From assembly GCA_027485675.1 (NCBI GenBank), contig JAIXQP010000018.1, positions 1 through 64,000 of the forward strand: a stretch of DNA of 64,000 nt, in the 5' to 3' direction. The DNA comes from Terriglobales bacterium (GTDB lineage: Bacteria; Acidobacteriota; Terriglobia; Bryobacterales; Bryobacteraceae). Positions 8,254-16,916 of this stretch are shown here, piece by piece (within the stretch, counting starts at the first letter, position 1; every line of letters starts with the position of its first letter). Position numbers and translations under genes: made by a program. Under the pieces are notes generated by a model. The model was not told the origin of the DNA and did not search any database. It saw nothing but the letters and a program-made list of their open reading frames with translations.

Positions 8254-8900
8254 GGCTTCCCTATCGCAATGCTCGGCGGTCCGATGGATACGGACGGCTG
8301 GTTCACGGCGGCCGGAGGCGGCGCACCGGGCGCCCTGGCTCCACGGTTAGCAGCGGCGGCCACTCCGCCGGCCGCGGCGCCGCCAATCAAAACGGCCAAC
8401 ACGGTCCACTTGCTTTTGGAGGGACCAATCTTAATTTTCGGCAGGACCGTTTGTTCGGGTTCCTGGGTTCGTTTTGCGGCGGCGGCCGGTTCGGTCAAGT
8501 ATTGCGCCGAGACGGTGCCGGAGCGGGCTTCGCCTTTGCTGGCGGTGATCCGGATTTGTAAGGGGCCGGAGACCCGGTTCCATTCGATTCCGCGGACAGC
8601 CACTTTACCGTCGAGCCCGGCGACGGCCACTTCCGTCCGCAAACCGGTGGTGAACGTCCCACTGGGCCCCTCATCGGGGAGGCGGAAACTTACGGACGCG
8701 CCGGAAACCGGACGGCCGCTTTCGTCAGTGATCCGCAACACCAGCGCCTGCGAGGCCCGGGTGCCGACCGTGTGAACTGCTCCTTCTCCTTCGATAACCC
8801 GAATCTGCAAGAGAGCCGGATCCTGGCCGAACAAGGCCGAATGGGCTGCAAAGCAGGCCGCTAACGCGCCTGCCACAGCACGACGCCATGGATACTGCAT
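8250..8900 (-). CDS. Ig-like (Big_1-type) exported protein with C-terminal hydrophobic segment
   Basis: The 216-residue protein has a signal peptide (AVAGALAACFAAHSALFGQ) followed by one bacterial Ig-like repeat: LVLRITDESGRPVSGASVSF, then FTTGLRTEVAVAGLDGKVAV. This 'D.G.PV.GA.V.F...G...TDA.G.A' grammar is that of Big_1/invasin-type domains. After a linker of about 30 residues comes a hydrophobic segment (WTVLAVLIGGAAAGGVAAAA, about 165-184) and a Pro-rich end, so it may be anchored in the inner membrane with the Ig domain in the periplasm. It sits 11 bases after the PP2C gene. Role unknown. Confidence 0.7.
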   Translation of the reverse strand: MQYPWRRAVAGALAACFAAHSALFGQDPALLQIRVIEGEGAVHTVGTRASQALVLRITDESGRPVSGASVSFRLPDEGPSGTFTTGLRTEVAVAGLDGKVAVRGIEWNRVSGPLQIRITASKGEARSGTVSAQYLTEPAAAAKRTQEPEQTVLPKIKIGPSKSKWTVLAVLIGGAAAGGVAAAANRGARAPGAPPPAAVNQPSVSIGPPSIAIGKP

Positions 8901-8911
8901 TGTTTAGAAGA

Positions 8912-9679
8912 CTATTGTGGGGTTTCGCTCTGCGTGATTTCGGCAGGAGCGAGCGGGGCCTCTTCGGTGGATACCACCCGAAGAAGAACGGCCGTGACAT
9001 TGTCCGGTCCGCCCGCTGCTTTGGCTGCTTCGATCAGAGTCTTACCTTTGTCTTCTAGTGCAGTTTCAGCCTGGAAAATTCTCTCAATTTGTTCGTCGGA
9101 AACGACGCCGTGCAAGCCGTCGCTGCAGAGCAGGATTTGCATGCCGGGCGCGAGTTCGACGCGGTAGGTGTGAACGCGCAACTGATCGCTGACGCCGATC
9201 GCCATCGTCAAGACGTGGCGCATGGGATGAACCTTCAGTTGGGACTCATCGATCCCCAGCTTGCGGCCCACTTCCTGCACCCAGGTCTGGTCTTCGGTCA
9301 ACGAAGTCAGGACGTTCTCGTGGAAGATGTAAGCCCGGCTATCGCCGACGCTGGCGATGTAGACTTCATGACCCGCATCGAGCACCGCGACCAGGGTGGT
9401 TCCCATGCCGTCGAGGGAGCTATCGCGGCTGGCTTCTTCAAGGACGCGGCGATTGGCTTCGGCGAAGGCGGTGGGGAGGAGGTTGATATCGTACTTCCCC
9501 ATGCGCCAGACGTATTCACCGACGGTTTCGGCAGCCAGTTGGGAGGCACACTCCCCCGCGGCGGCTCCGCCCATACCGTCTGCGACAAGGAAAAGGCCTA
9601 GCGACGGTGCCAGGAGATAGTAATCCTCGTTATTGCTCCGGACACAGCCGGGGTCAGAGAGGCCGAAGGCTTCGAGCAT
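8912..9679 (-). CDS. PP2C-type serine/threonine protein phosphatase
   Basis: A 255-residue soluble phosphatase of the PPM/Stp1/PrpC group. All metal-binding motifs are visible: CVRSNNEDYYL (about 12-22), LVADGMGGAAAG (about 32-43), ASVGDSRAYIF (about 111-121), SDGLHGVVSD (about 165-174) and GGPDNVTAVLL (about 218-228). Length is standard for the stand-alone bacterial form. It removes phosphate from Ser/Thr of proteins, normally countering Hanks-type kinases; no kinase gene is seen in the window. Placement between a TonB-type barrel gene and secreted Ig proteins is unusual and might mean that phosphorylation controls this envelope operon or its products. Confidence 0.9.
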   Translation of the reverse strand: MLEAFGLSDPGCVRSNNEDYYLLAPSLGLFLVADGMGGAAAGECASQLAAETVGEYVWRMGKYDINLLPTAFAEANRRVLEEASRDSSLDGMGTTLVAVLDAGHEVYIASVGDSRAYIFHENVLTSLTEDQTWVQEVGRKLGIDESQLKVHPMRHVLTMAIGVSDQLRVHTYRVELAPGMQILLCSDGLHGVVSDEQIERIFQAETALEDKGKTLIEAAKAAGGPDNVTAVLLRVVSTEEAPLAPAEITQSETPQ

Positions 9680-9777
9680 GAACTTTTTGATTATATGTCA
9701 GAACGGGTAAACGGTTGTTCCCAAATCTTGACACAAGACTCCTTAAGGGGCAACGCGGAAACGGCTTTCAAAGTCCA

Positions 9778-12252
9778 TCACAAAATTATGCGAAGTCCCA
9801 GCTGAAAAACGCGGCCGTCGTTGAGGGTGTTTGTGATCTTACCAAAGGCGGGGCTCGTCACGTTTCGCTGGGGTTCATCGAACTGGGGAGTATTGGTGGC
9901 GTTGTAGGCTTCGGCGCGGAACTGGAGGGAGCCATCGTGGGGCAGCTTCCAACTGCGCTGCAGGGCGGCGTTCCAATTAAAAATCCCTCCTTTGCGGAAA
10001 GTACCGCGGCCGAGGTTGCCCCGATCCTCGCCGACCGGGATGTAACTGAACAGGTCGCGGCGGAGGATGAAGGGCGCGGTGTCGGGGTTGCCGATGGTCA
10101 TGCCGAGAATCGAGGGGTCCAGGATGTTGGGACGTTCGCCGCCGGAGCCATCGACGTTGCCGATGCCGGGGGCATCGGAGCCAATGAACAAAGTCAGCGG
10201 GGTGCCGGTTTTCATGGTGCCGACGCCGCTGAGTTGAAAGGCGTAGGGCAGGTCGTAGACGGTTTGGAGGGAGAAGGCGTGCGTCGAGTCGAAGTTGCTG
10301 AGGCCCTTGCGGTCCGGGAGCATGTTGAACATGGACTGGGGCCGGGCGTTCAACATGTCCTTGTTGGCGGCGGTGCCGGTGTAGTCCACGCCGTTGTCGA
10401 GACCTTTGCCGAAGGTATACGAGGCGCTGACGAGCAGGCCGCGGCGCGCAGGGAGGTCGATGGCGACCTGGGCTCCGTCATACCAGGCGGTTCCGGCGTT
10501 GACGACGCGGCGGAGCTCGTTGATGGAGGGGTCGGGCCGGCGGAGGTCGATGTTGCCGGTGGTGGGGGGGAGGCCGGGGACGAAAACCGCCCGGTTTTCG
10601 ACGAAGGCATAGGGCAGCTTGAACGTCCGGCTGCCGATGTAGCCGAGGCGGAGCTGGGTGTTGTTGGTCCAACGGCGTTCGAGCCGGAGGCTGTACTGAT
10701 GCGCGTAGGCGGACACGAGGCCGGAATCGAGCGCATGAATCGAGGGCTTCACGTTGCCGACGTTGTTGAGCGGATTGAGCAGATCCGGGTTCTGGAGATA
10801 GATGTACTCCGCGTTGGGCGGATTGTTGCGCACCTGCTGATAGGCGACGGGGGGCACGGGGGAGAAGGAGACGGCGTACATGCTGCGTAGCGTCCAATCG
10901 TTGGTGGCGCGCCAGGCGAGCGAGAAGCGGGGGGCGAGATTGTTGCAGTCGCAGGGATAAGGGATGGGTTCGCGATTGTTGACTTCGCGGGGGGAGCCGT
11001 CCGGGCTGTAGCGGACGCCGAGGTAGAGCTGGAGGCGGGAGTGCAGTTGGGTACGGAGCGCGATATAGGCTTGGCCGGACCAGTTGCGGAAGCCGCGCGA
11101 GACGCTGCCGAGGGTGATCTCGTAGTTCGTCGGATCGCCGTAGCGGAGGTTTTCAATGGCGGTGCGGCCGAAGTTGTTCGAGAACTGGTAGTAGCCGCGG
11201 AGGTTGTTGGCTTCGATGCCGTTCAACTGATAACGGGTGGCGTCGCCGCCGAAGGAGAGCGTATGGCGGCCCATCACCTTCTGGGCGGCGAAGCCGTAGC
11301 GGAAGGAGTTCTGGGCCCGGTCGACCGGGAAGGTGCTGTCCGGCCCGAGCTCCTCGATCTGATAGCCGAAGCGGACGCGGGGGCCGACGGCGCCGGGCGG
11401 GCTCACCAGCAGGGATACGTTTCTTTGAAACGTGATACCGGTTTGCAGGTTGAACGTGGGGGACAAAGCGCGGCGCCAGGTGAGGCGGGCGGTATGGTTT
11501 TCAAGGGTCGTATTGGGATTCTGCCCGGCAACGAGTTGGAAGGCTTCGATGTTTTGGGTGCCCCGGCTGTAGAACCCCGAGAGGTCCTTTTTATCGAGGC
11601 GGACATCGAGGTCGGTGGCGTTGATGCGCTGCGGGGAGTTGGTATTGAGGGCGCGGGGATCGAAGTCGGGGCGATTGGGCGGCTCGGCGGGATAGGCGGC
11701 GAAGATGCGGTTGATCCAGGCGCGCTTGGCGGGGTCGGGGGTGAGGGGGGAGCGTTCCGAGAACAGGGGGACGAGGACGTTGCCGTTGACCATGCCGCGG
11801 ACATAACGCTGGCCGAGGTTGACCGTGAGATTTCCCAGGCGGCCGAGGGGCCCGGTGGCGCGGCCGCCGAAGGAGTTCTGGCGGCTGGGCTTGACGCCGC
11901 CCACCTGGAAGAAGGCCCGGGCGTTGAAGATGCTGTTCTGGTGGCGATGAAAGAGTTCGCCATGCCAGTCGGCGATCTTGGCCGGGGCGGCCAGGAAGGG
12001 CTGCGCGCTGCTGGCGTTGCCCTGCTCGCCGGCGAAGGTACTGACTTCGACGGGGGATTCGGTGAGGATCTGCACACGGTTGCCGAGGCGGACGTTGGCT
12101 TCCTTGGCGGCATTGGTATCGATCAGGTAGACGGCGACGTTCTCATTGCGCATCGCTTCGGTGCGCATGCGGGGAACGGGCTTCGCGGGCGCCGGTTTCG
12201 GCGGGTCGGCGGCGAGGAGGGCCAAGGGCAGAAGCAGGCAGAGAGGGCGCAT
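9778..12252 (-). CDS. TonB-dependent receptor-like outer-membrane barrel
   Basis: The 824-residue protein has a signal peptide (MRPLCLLLPLALLAADPP) followed by a proline-rich stretch and then a receptor-like body. The usual CarboxypepD-regulatory domain is absent. A plug-like stretch (VEVSTFAGEQGNASS, HGELFHRHQNSIFNARAFFQ) is followed by long alternating beta strands such as HTARLTWRRALSPTFNLQTG and LYLGVRYSPDGSPREV, and a closing strand GRVFQLGLRIIL. This matches the barrel of Oar/TonB-dependent receptors common in Acidobacteria, though shorter than the 1,100-residue type at 58-64 kb. Substrate unknown. The ATG overlaps the stop of the upstream TPR gene as TAATG. Confidence 0.8.
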   Translation of the reverse strand: MRPLCLLLPLALLAADPPKPAPAKPVPRMRTEAMRNENVAVYLIDTNAAKEANVRLGNRVQILTESPVEVSTFAGEQGNASSAQPFLAAPAKIADWHGELFHRHQNSIFNARAFFQVGGVKPSRQNSFGGRATGPLGRLGNLTVNLGQRYVRGMVNGNVLVPLFSERSPLTPDPAKRAWINRIFAAYPAEPPNRPDFDPRALNTNSPQRINATDLDVRLDKKDLSGFYSRGTQNIEAFQLVAGQNPNTTLENHTARLTWRRALSPTFNLQTGITFQRNVSLLVSPPGAVGPRVRFGYQIEELGPDSTFPVDRAQNSFRYGFAAQKVMGRHTLSFGGDATRYQLNGIEANNLRGYYQFSNNFGRTAIENLRYGDPTNYEITLGSVSRGFRNWSGQAYIALRTQLHSRLQLYLGVRYSPDGSPREVNNREPIPYPCDCNNLAPRFSLAWRATNDWTLRSMYAVSFSPVPPVAYQQVRNNPPNAEYIYLQNPDLLNPLNNVGNVKPSIHALDSGLVSAYAHQYSLRLERRWTNNTQLRLGYIGSRTFKLPYAFVENRAVFVPGLPPTTGNIDLRRPDPSINELRRVVNAGTAWYDGAQVAIDLPARRGLLVSASYTFGKGLDNGVDYTGTAANKDMLNARPQSMFNMLPDRKGLSNFDSTHAFSLQTVYDLPYAFQLSGVGTMKTGTPLTLFIGSDAPGIGNVDGSGGERPNILDPSILGMTIGNPDTAPFILRRDLFSYIPVGEDRGNLGRGTFRKGGIFNWNAALQRSWKLPHDGSLQFRAEAYNATNTPQFDEPQRNVTSPAFGKITNTLNDGRVFQLGLRIIL

Positions 12253-13442
12253 TACTTTTTCTCGACGGTCGACTTTTCGAAGATCGACTTCAGTTGGAGG
12301 AAGGCCGATTCCTCATATTGTTCCTTAATCCGTTCGAGGCCTTCCGTGCGGGCGTCACCGGGCCGGGCGGGATCTTTCTTGAGGCAGCGGCCGAGCATGG
12401 AGATGGCCTGCTGGTCGTCGGGAACCCGATCGAGCACCGCGCGGAAGCGTTCGGCCGCTACTTCGAAGCTGCCGTTTTTCCAGAGCGCGTAGCCGGCGTT
12501 GAAGTGGTAGTCGGGGTCGGACTCGTCGCCTTCGAGAGCTTTGAGGAAATTGTCCAGCGCCTCGGACGAATTGCGGCGCATTTGGGCGGCGCCGAGGTTG
12601 TTGAACACCTCGTTCAAGGGCACGGTGGAGGCAACGACTTGAAACGCCTGTTCGGCGGCGAGGTAGTCGGCGACGCGGTACTTGCAGATGCCGAGATAGA
12701 AGAGCGCCTCGCGGTAGTGGGAGTCGGTGGGGCGGACGCGTTGGAACCAGTTGGCGGCTTCGCGGTAGGCATCTTTCTCCCAATGGTAGAGACCGAGTTG
12801 GAAGCAGGGCGGGGAGTAGTTGGCGTCGAGACGGGCGGCCTGGGTGAAGAAGCGATGTTTGGCGGCGGGGTCGGTGGAGAGCAGGCCGCGGATATAGTTT
12901 TCGAGGGCGTCGACGCGGGTGCGGGTGCGTTTGGCGAGGAAGGCCTGCTCGTCGATGCGGGTTTCCGGCAGGAGTTCGAGCAGGGTGCGATAGCAGAGCT
13001 TGTTCTGGAGGGAGGCGAGGTCTTCGAGGAGGCCCTTTTCGACGAGCTCGTCGCTTTGGCGCAAGCGGCGGAGATCGAGAACACGGGCGCGAATGGTGAT
13101 GGCGGACTTGGTGGGCGGGGTTTGGGGGACGATCTCGAAGCTGCCGTAGATGACGTGGGCGGCGTCGAGTTCATCGCCGATTTTGACGACGGAGGCGCGG
13201 GTTAACAGCGCGTAGGGACGGATGCCGAGCCGCAAGTAGGCCTGCTCGCGTTCACTCCGGTCGAGCACGAGAAGACCTTCGCCCGCGACTGCTTCGTGGA
13301 CCATTTCGGCGATGCTCTCGCCGATCCAGTCGAGGTTCTTATCCTGGGAGAGATTGGAGAACGGAAGGACTACGGAAGAGGCAGCAAAAACGGACGAGAG
13401 GGACGCGAGCAGGAGGGCTGAAAAAATCAGACAACGCTGCAT
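12252..13442 (-). CDS. Periplasmic TPR protein with CsgG/TolB-like N-terminal domain
   Basis: A 396-residue product with a signal peptide (LIFSALLLASLSSVFAAS). Residues about 20-130 (VVLPFSNLSQDKNLDWIGES, then LVLDRSEREQAYLRLGI and AAHVIYGSFEIV) have the wording of the CsgG/FlgO/TolB N-terminal-like domain that often precedes TPRs. The C-terminal 200 residues are tetratricopeptide repeats (SPPCFQLGLYHWEKDAYREA, EALFYLGICKYRVADYLAAE, YHFNAGYALWKNGSFEVAAE). It is the first gene of the minus-strand operon and is probably an assembly or scaffold factor for the barrel encoded next. Confidence 0.8.
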   Translation of the reverse strand: MQRCLIFSALLLASLSSVFAASSVVLPFSNLSQDKNLDWIGESIAEMVHEAVAGEGLLVLDRSEREQAYLRLGIRPYALLTRASVVKIGDELDAAHVIYGSFEIVPQTPPTKSAITIRARVLDLRRLRQSDELVEKGLLEDLASLQNKLCYRTLLELLPETRIDEQAFLAKRTRTRVDALENYIRGLLSTDPAAKHRFFTQAARLDANYSPPCFQLGLYHWEKDAYREAANWFQRVRPTDSHYREALFYLGICKYRVADYLAAEQAFQVVASTVPLNEVFNNLGAAQMRRNSSEALDNFLKALEGDESDPDYHFNAGYALWKNGSFEVAAERFRAVLDRVPDDQQAISMLGRCLKKDPARPGDARTEGLERIKEQYEESAFLQLKSIFEKSTVEKK

Positions 13443-13464
13443 CCCTCTCAGTGTAGCGTGAGGG

Positions 13465-13779
13465 CTAGTTCACGACCAGCTTGGTATTGGTGCCGCCGAT
13501 GCGGATTTCGGTGACGGTGTACTTGCCATCGCCGTTCACGTAGCGGACGGAGGTGGAGCCGAACTTCGAATCGACCTGCTCGGACTTCACGGAGGCTTCG
13601 ATGACCTTTTTGCCGTTCTTGATGGTCATCTTGTCGCCGTTGACCTGGACCTTGTACTCACCGGGCTTCAGCTCGGTTCCGGCGACGACGGAAGGCTGGA
13701 AGAGGGTGACGTTGAAATTGGTGGCGCTGGCGAGAGCGAACGACACCGTCAATGCGAACATGGCAACTAACTTTTTCAT
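13465..13779 (-). CDS. Small secreted beta-rich protein
   Basis: 104 residues with a clear signal peptide (MKKLVAMFALTVSFALASA). The mature protein has the run LKPGEYKVQVNGDKMTIKNG, a short pattern I associate with small acidobacterial secreted proteins. It is rich in beta strands and lysine and lacks cysteine. The gene stands alone between miaA and the TPR gene; AGGAG lies about 9 bases before its ATG. Function unknown; abundance in the periplasm is a guess. Confidence 0.7.
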   Translation of the reverse strand: MKKLVAMFALTVSFALASATNFNVTLFQPSVVAGTELKPGEYKVQVNGDKMTIKNGKKVIEASVKSEQVDSKFGSTSVRYVNGDGKYTVTEIRIGGTNTKLVVN

Positions 13780-13859
13780 GGGATTACTTGGCTCCTGAAT
13801 TGACTTTCGAAACTTGTTGGTGGGCTAGCTTGACTCGTTGCATCACCCGGTATGCCTAT

Positions 13860-14774
13860 CTATACGAAGAAGCGCAGGAAACGTTCCGTATGGATCAAAG
13901 ATTGTTCGAAAATTTCTTTTTCAGAGCCGAAGCCCGGGAGCCAGATCACATCGTTTTCGGCCCGAAACCACGTCAATTGGCGTTTGGCGTAGTGGCGGGT
14001 CTTGGTTTGCATTTCGGTTAGGGCCTCCTGCCGGGAGAGGCGGCCGGCAAGAAAGTCAAGCATTTGTTTGTATCCTAGAGCGGCGAAGGGCTTAGCCGTG
14101 GCGGGATAGTGAGCGAGTAACTCTGTCGCTTCTTCGCACAGTCCACCGTCCCACATCCGGACACAACGGTCATTTAGATTGCTATAGAGCAATTCACGGG
14201 GCGGATCGAGGCCAAGCTGCAGGGTGCGGTAGCCGGTGAGGGCGTCGAGGCCCTGGGCGAAGACGTCGGCGGCGGGACGTCCGGTGAGGAGGCGGATTTC
14301 GAGGGCGCGGAGGGTTTTGTTGCGGTCGTGGGGATGGATGCGGGCGGCGGCGGCGGGGTCGAGGCGGGAGAGGAGCCGGTGGACGTGGGGCCGGGCGGCG
14401 AGGCGGGCGCGGAGGGCGGGGTCGGCGACGGGCCCGGGGGAGAGGCCGCGGAGGAGGGCGCGGAGATAGAAGCCGGTGCCGCCGCAGAGGATGGGGAGCC
14501 GGCCGCGGGCGGTGATGGCGGGGAGGAGGGATTTGACGGCGCGGGCGAAGTCGCCGGCGGTGAAGGTTTCCTCGGCGCTACAGATGTCGAAGAGGTGGTG
14601 CGGAGGGTGTTGGCGGTCGGCGGCGGGGAGTTTGGCGGTGCCGATATCGAAGCCGCGGTAGACCTGGAGGGAGTCGGCGTTGATGATTTCGCCATTGAAA
14701 TGATGGGCCAGAGCAATGGCGAGGGCGCTTTTGCCGGAGCCGGTGGGGCCGACGACAGCGAGGAGGGGGCTCAT
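13860..14774 (-). CDS. miaA: tRNA dimethylallyltransferase
   Basis: MiaA adds a dimethylallyl group to A37 of tRNAs reading UNN codons. The P-loop LLAVVGPTGSGKSALAIAL lies at residues 4-22 of the form that starts at the ATG at 14774; a GTG 21 bases upstream (14795) is an alternative. Next come NADSLQVYRGFDIGTAKLP (about 40), HHLFDICSAEETFTAGDFAR (about 65), PILCGGTGFYLRALLRGLSP (about 98) and the tRNA-contacting KQMLDFLAGRLSRQEALTEM then TRHYAKRQLTWFR near the C terminus. Length (304 residues) is normal. Confidence 0.93.
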   Translation of the reverse strand: MSPLLAVVGPTGSGKSALAIALAHHFNGEIINADSLQVYRGFDIGTAKLPAADRQHPPHHLFDICSAEETFTAGDFARAVKSLLPAITARGRLPILCGGTGFYLRALLRGLSPGPVADPALRARLAARPHVHRLLSRLDPAAAARIHPHDRNKTLRALEIRLLTGRPAADVFAQGLDALTGYRTLQLGLDPPRELLYSNLNDRCVRMWDGGLCEEATELLAHYPATAKPFAALGYKQMLDFLAGRLSRQEALTEMQTKTRHYAKRQLTWFRAENDVIWLPGFGSEKEIFEQSLIHTERFLRFFV

Positions 14775-14879
14775 GAGGGGAACAGGGACGGACACGATTT
14801 CAGTTTAGGTTCGAAACCGTTTCAGCGGCCGGAGAATCAAAAACGGCAGGTATATACTAAGAGGCAGAAAGTAGGCAGG

Positions 14880-16916
14880 ATGCGTCTTCTTCAACGTTGT
14901 TTCATGACCCTGGCCGGGCTGTCGGTCGCCGTGTCCGCATATGGGCAGGCTGCGCCCGGAGGTGGTCCTCGCCGGCCGGAGGATCGGGGTGCGTCGTACT
15001 ACAACTACGCGATGGGCCATTTGTACGCCGATCTGGCGCAGACGTACGGCAACCGCGCGGAGTATCTGAACAAGGCGATCGATTTTTTCAAAGCGGCCAT
15101 GAAGGAAGACCCTTCGGCGAAGTTCCTGGCCGAGGAGATGTCGGACCTGTACATTCAGGCCGGGCGTTTGCGCGAAGCGGTGACGGAGTCGGAGGCGGCG
15201 ATTAAGGCCAATCCGAACGACCTGACGGCGCGGCGCATTCTGGGACGGATCTTCTCGCGGCTGGTGGGCGACCCGCAGACGCGCGGATTGAACGAAGAGA
15301 TGCTGAAGCGGGCGACCGAGCAGTATACAAAGATCACGGAACTGGACCCGAGCGACGCCGAGAGCTGGATGATGCTGGGGCGGCTGCATAAGATTGGACA
15401 GAACTCGGTGGACGCCAAGATCGCCTATGAGAAGGCGCTGGCGCTGGACGCGGACAACGTGGACGCCCTGAGCGGCCTGGCGCTGGTGCTGGCGGACGTG
15501 GGGGATACGGCGAAGGCTGCAGAGTTGCTGAAGAAGGTGGCGGAGAAGAGCCCGAATCTGCGGACGCTGACCGCGCTGGCGCAGGCTTACGAGCAGATGC
15601 GCGACTTCGGGATGGCGAGCGAGACGCTGCGGAAGGCTCTCGAGATGCAGCCGGAGAATCTGGACATCAAGAAGGATTTCGCCAATTCGCTGGTGATGGC
15701 CGACAAGGTGGACGAAGCGCTGACCACCTACGAAGAGCTGGTGAAAGAAGACCCGAAGGATGCGCTGAGCTACCTGCGGCTGTCGCAGATTTACCGGCAG
15801 AAGGGCCAGTTTGAAAAGGCCTGGGAGGCGAGCAACTCGGCCAAGCGGATTGATCCGAACAATCTGGAGATCCGCTACAACGAAGTGAACCTGAACGAGT
15901 CGCAGGGCAAGTACGCCGAGGCGATTGCGGGGTTGAAAGAGGTGCTGGCGCAGTCGTTGCGCGGGTCGAGCGCGGCGGAGAAGAGCAACCGGGCGATGCT
16001 GGTGGAGCGGCTGGGGCTGCTGTACCGGAACAACGATCAGCCGGCCGAAGCGGTGCAGCAGTTCACGGAGATGGCGACGCTCGATAAGGACCTGGGAGCC
16101 CGGAGCGCGGCGCAGGTGATCGACACCTGGCGGCAGGCGCGGGAGTACCAGAAGTCGATCGACGCGGCCGAAGAGGCGCTGAAGAAGTATCCGAACGACC
16201 GGATGATCCGGCTGGTGCGGGCCACTTCGCTGGCGGAGTTGGGCCGGGGCGGCGAGGCGGTGGCCGATGTGAAGAAGATGCTCGACGGCAAGACCGACCG
16301 CGAGACCCATCTGCAATTGGCGCAGCTCTACGACAAGACCAAGAACTACGGCGAGATGGCGAAGAGCCTGGACTCCGCCGAGGGTTTGTCGAAGTCGGAC
16401 GAAGAAAAAGAGGCGGTGTGGTTCAGCCGCGGGGCAATGCTCGAAAAGCAGAAGAAGTTCGACGAGGCCGAGCGGGAGTTCCGGAAGGTGCTGGCGGTGA
16501 GCCCGAACAATCCGGGCGCGTTGAACTATCTGGGCTATATGCTGGCGGACCGCAACGTGCGGGTGGCCGAGGCCGAGAAGATGATCGCCAAGGCGCTCGA
16601 ACAGGAGCCGAACAACGGCGCCTATCTGGACAGCCTGGGCTGGGCGCAGTACCGGCTGGGCAAATACGATGAGGCATTAGCGACGCTGCAACGGTCCGTG
16701 GCGCTGGTGCAGAAGGACTCGACGATTCACGACCACCTGGGCGATGTATATTTCAAGCTGAATAAGCTGAAGGAGGCCATCGCCGCGTGGCAACAGTCGA
16801 TCAAGGAATGGGAAGCGAGTTCGCCGAGCGAACGCGAGAACGTCGACATTTCGAAGGTGCAGAAGAAACTCGAAAGCGCCAAATCCAAAATGGCGCGCGA
16901 GGGTGGCAACAAGTAG
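14880..16916 (+). CDS. Secreted multi-TPR protein
   Basis: The ATG at 14880 is chosen because it starts a signal peptide (MRLLQRCFMTLAGLSVAVSA); the frame is open upstream but only as antisense to miaA. The 678-residue product is almost entirely tetratricopeptide repeats: successive copies such as NPNDLTARRILGRIFSRL, ESWMMLGRLHKIGQNSVDAK, DALSYLRLSQIYRQKGQFEK and GALNYLGYMLADRNVRVAEA, ending with AYLDSLGWAQYRLGKYDEAL. There is no enzymatic domain. It is probably a periplasmic protein-protein scaffold. A PQQ dehydrogenase begins within its last 130 bases. Confidence 0.85.
   Translation: MRLLQRCFMTLAGLSVAVSAYGQAAPGGGPRRPEDRGASYYNYAMGHLYADLAQTYGNRAEYLNKAIDFFKAAMKEDPSAKFLAEEMSDLYIQAGRLREAVTESEAAIKANPNDLTARRILGRIFSRLVGDPQTRGLNEEMLKRATEQYTKITELDPSDAESWMMLGRLHKIGQNSVDAKIAYEKALALDADNVDALSGLALVLADVGDTAKAAELLKKVAEKSPNLRTLTALAQAYEQMRDFGMASETLRKALEMQPENLDIKKDFANSLVMADKVDEALTTYEELVKEDPKDALSYLRLSQIYRQKGQFEKAWEASNSAKRIDPNNLEIRYNEVNLNESQGKYAEAIAGLKEVLAQSLRGSSAAEKSNRAMLVERLGLLYRNNDQPAEAVQQFTEMATLDKDLGARSAAQVIDTWRQAREYQKSIDAAEEALKKYPNDRMIRLVRATSLAELGRGGEAVADVKKMLDGKTDRETHLQLAQLYDKTKNYGEMAKSLDSAEGLSKSDEEKEAVWFSRGAMLEKQKKFDEAEREFRKVLAVSPNNPGALNYLGYMLADRNVRVAEAEKMIAKALEQEPNNGAYLDSLGWAQYRLGKYDEALATLQRSVALVQKDSTIHDHLGDVYFKLNKLKEAIAAWQQSIKEWEASSPSERENVDISKVQKKLESAKSKMAREGGNK

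Noticed and set aside
14328-14879. A long N-terminal extension of the TPR protein (Gly/Glu-rich)
   Set aside because: It is antisense to miaA and shows GGGG/EEE low complexity; the ATG at 14880 starts a proper signal peptide.
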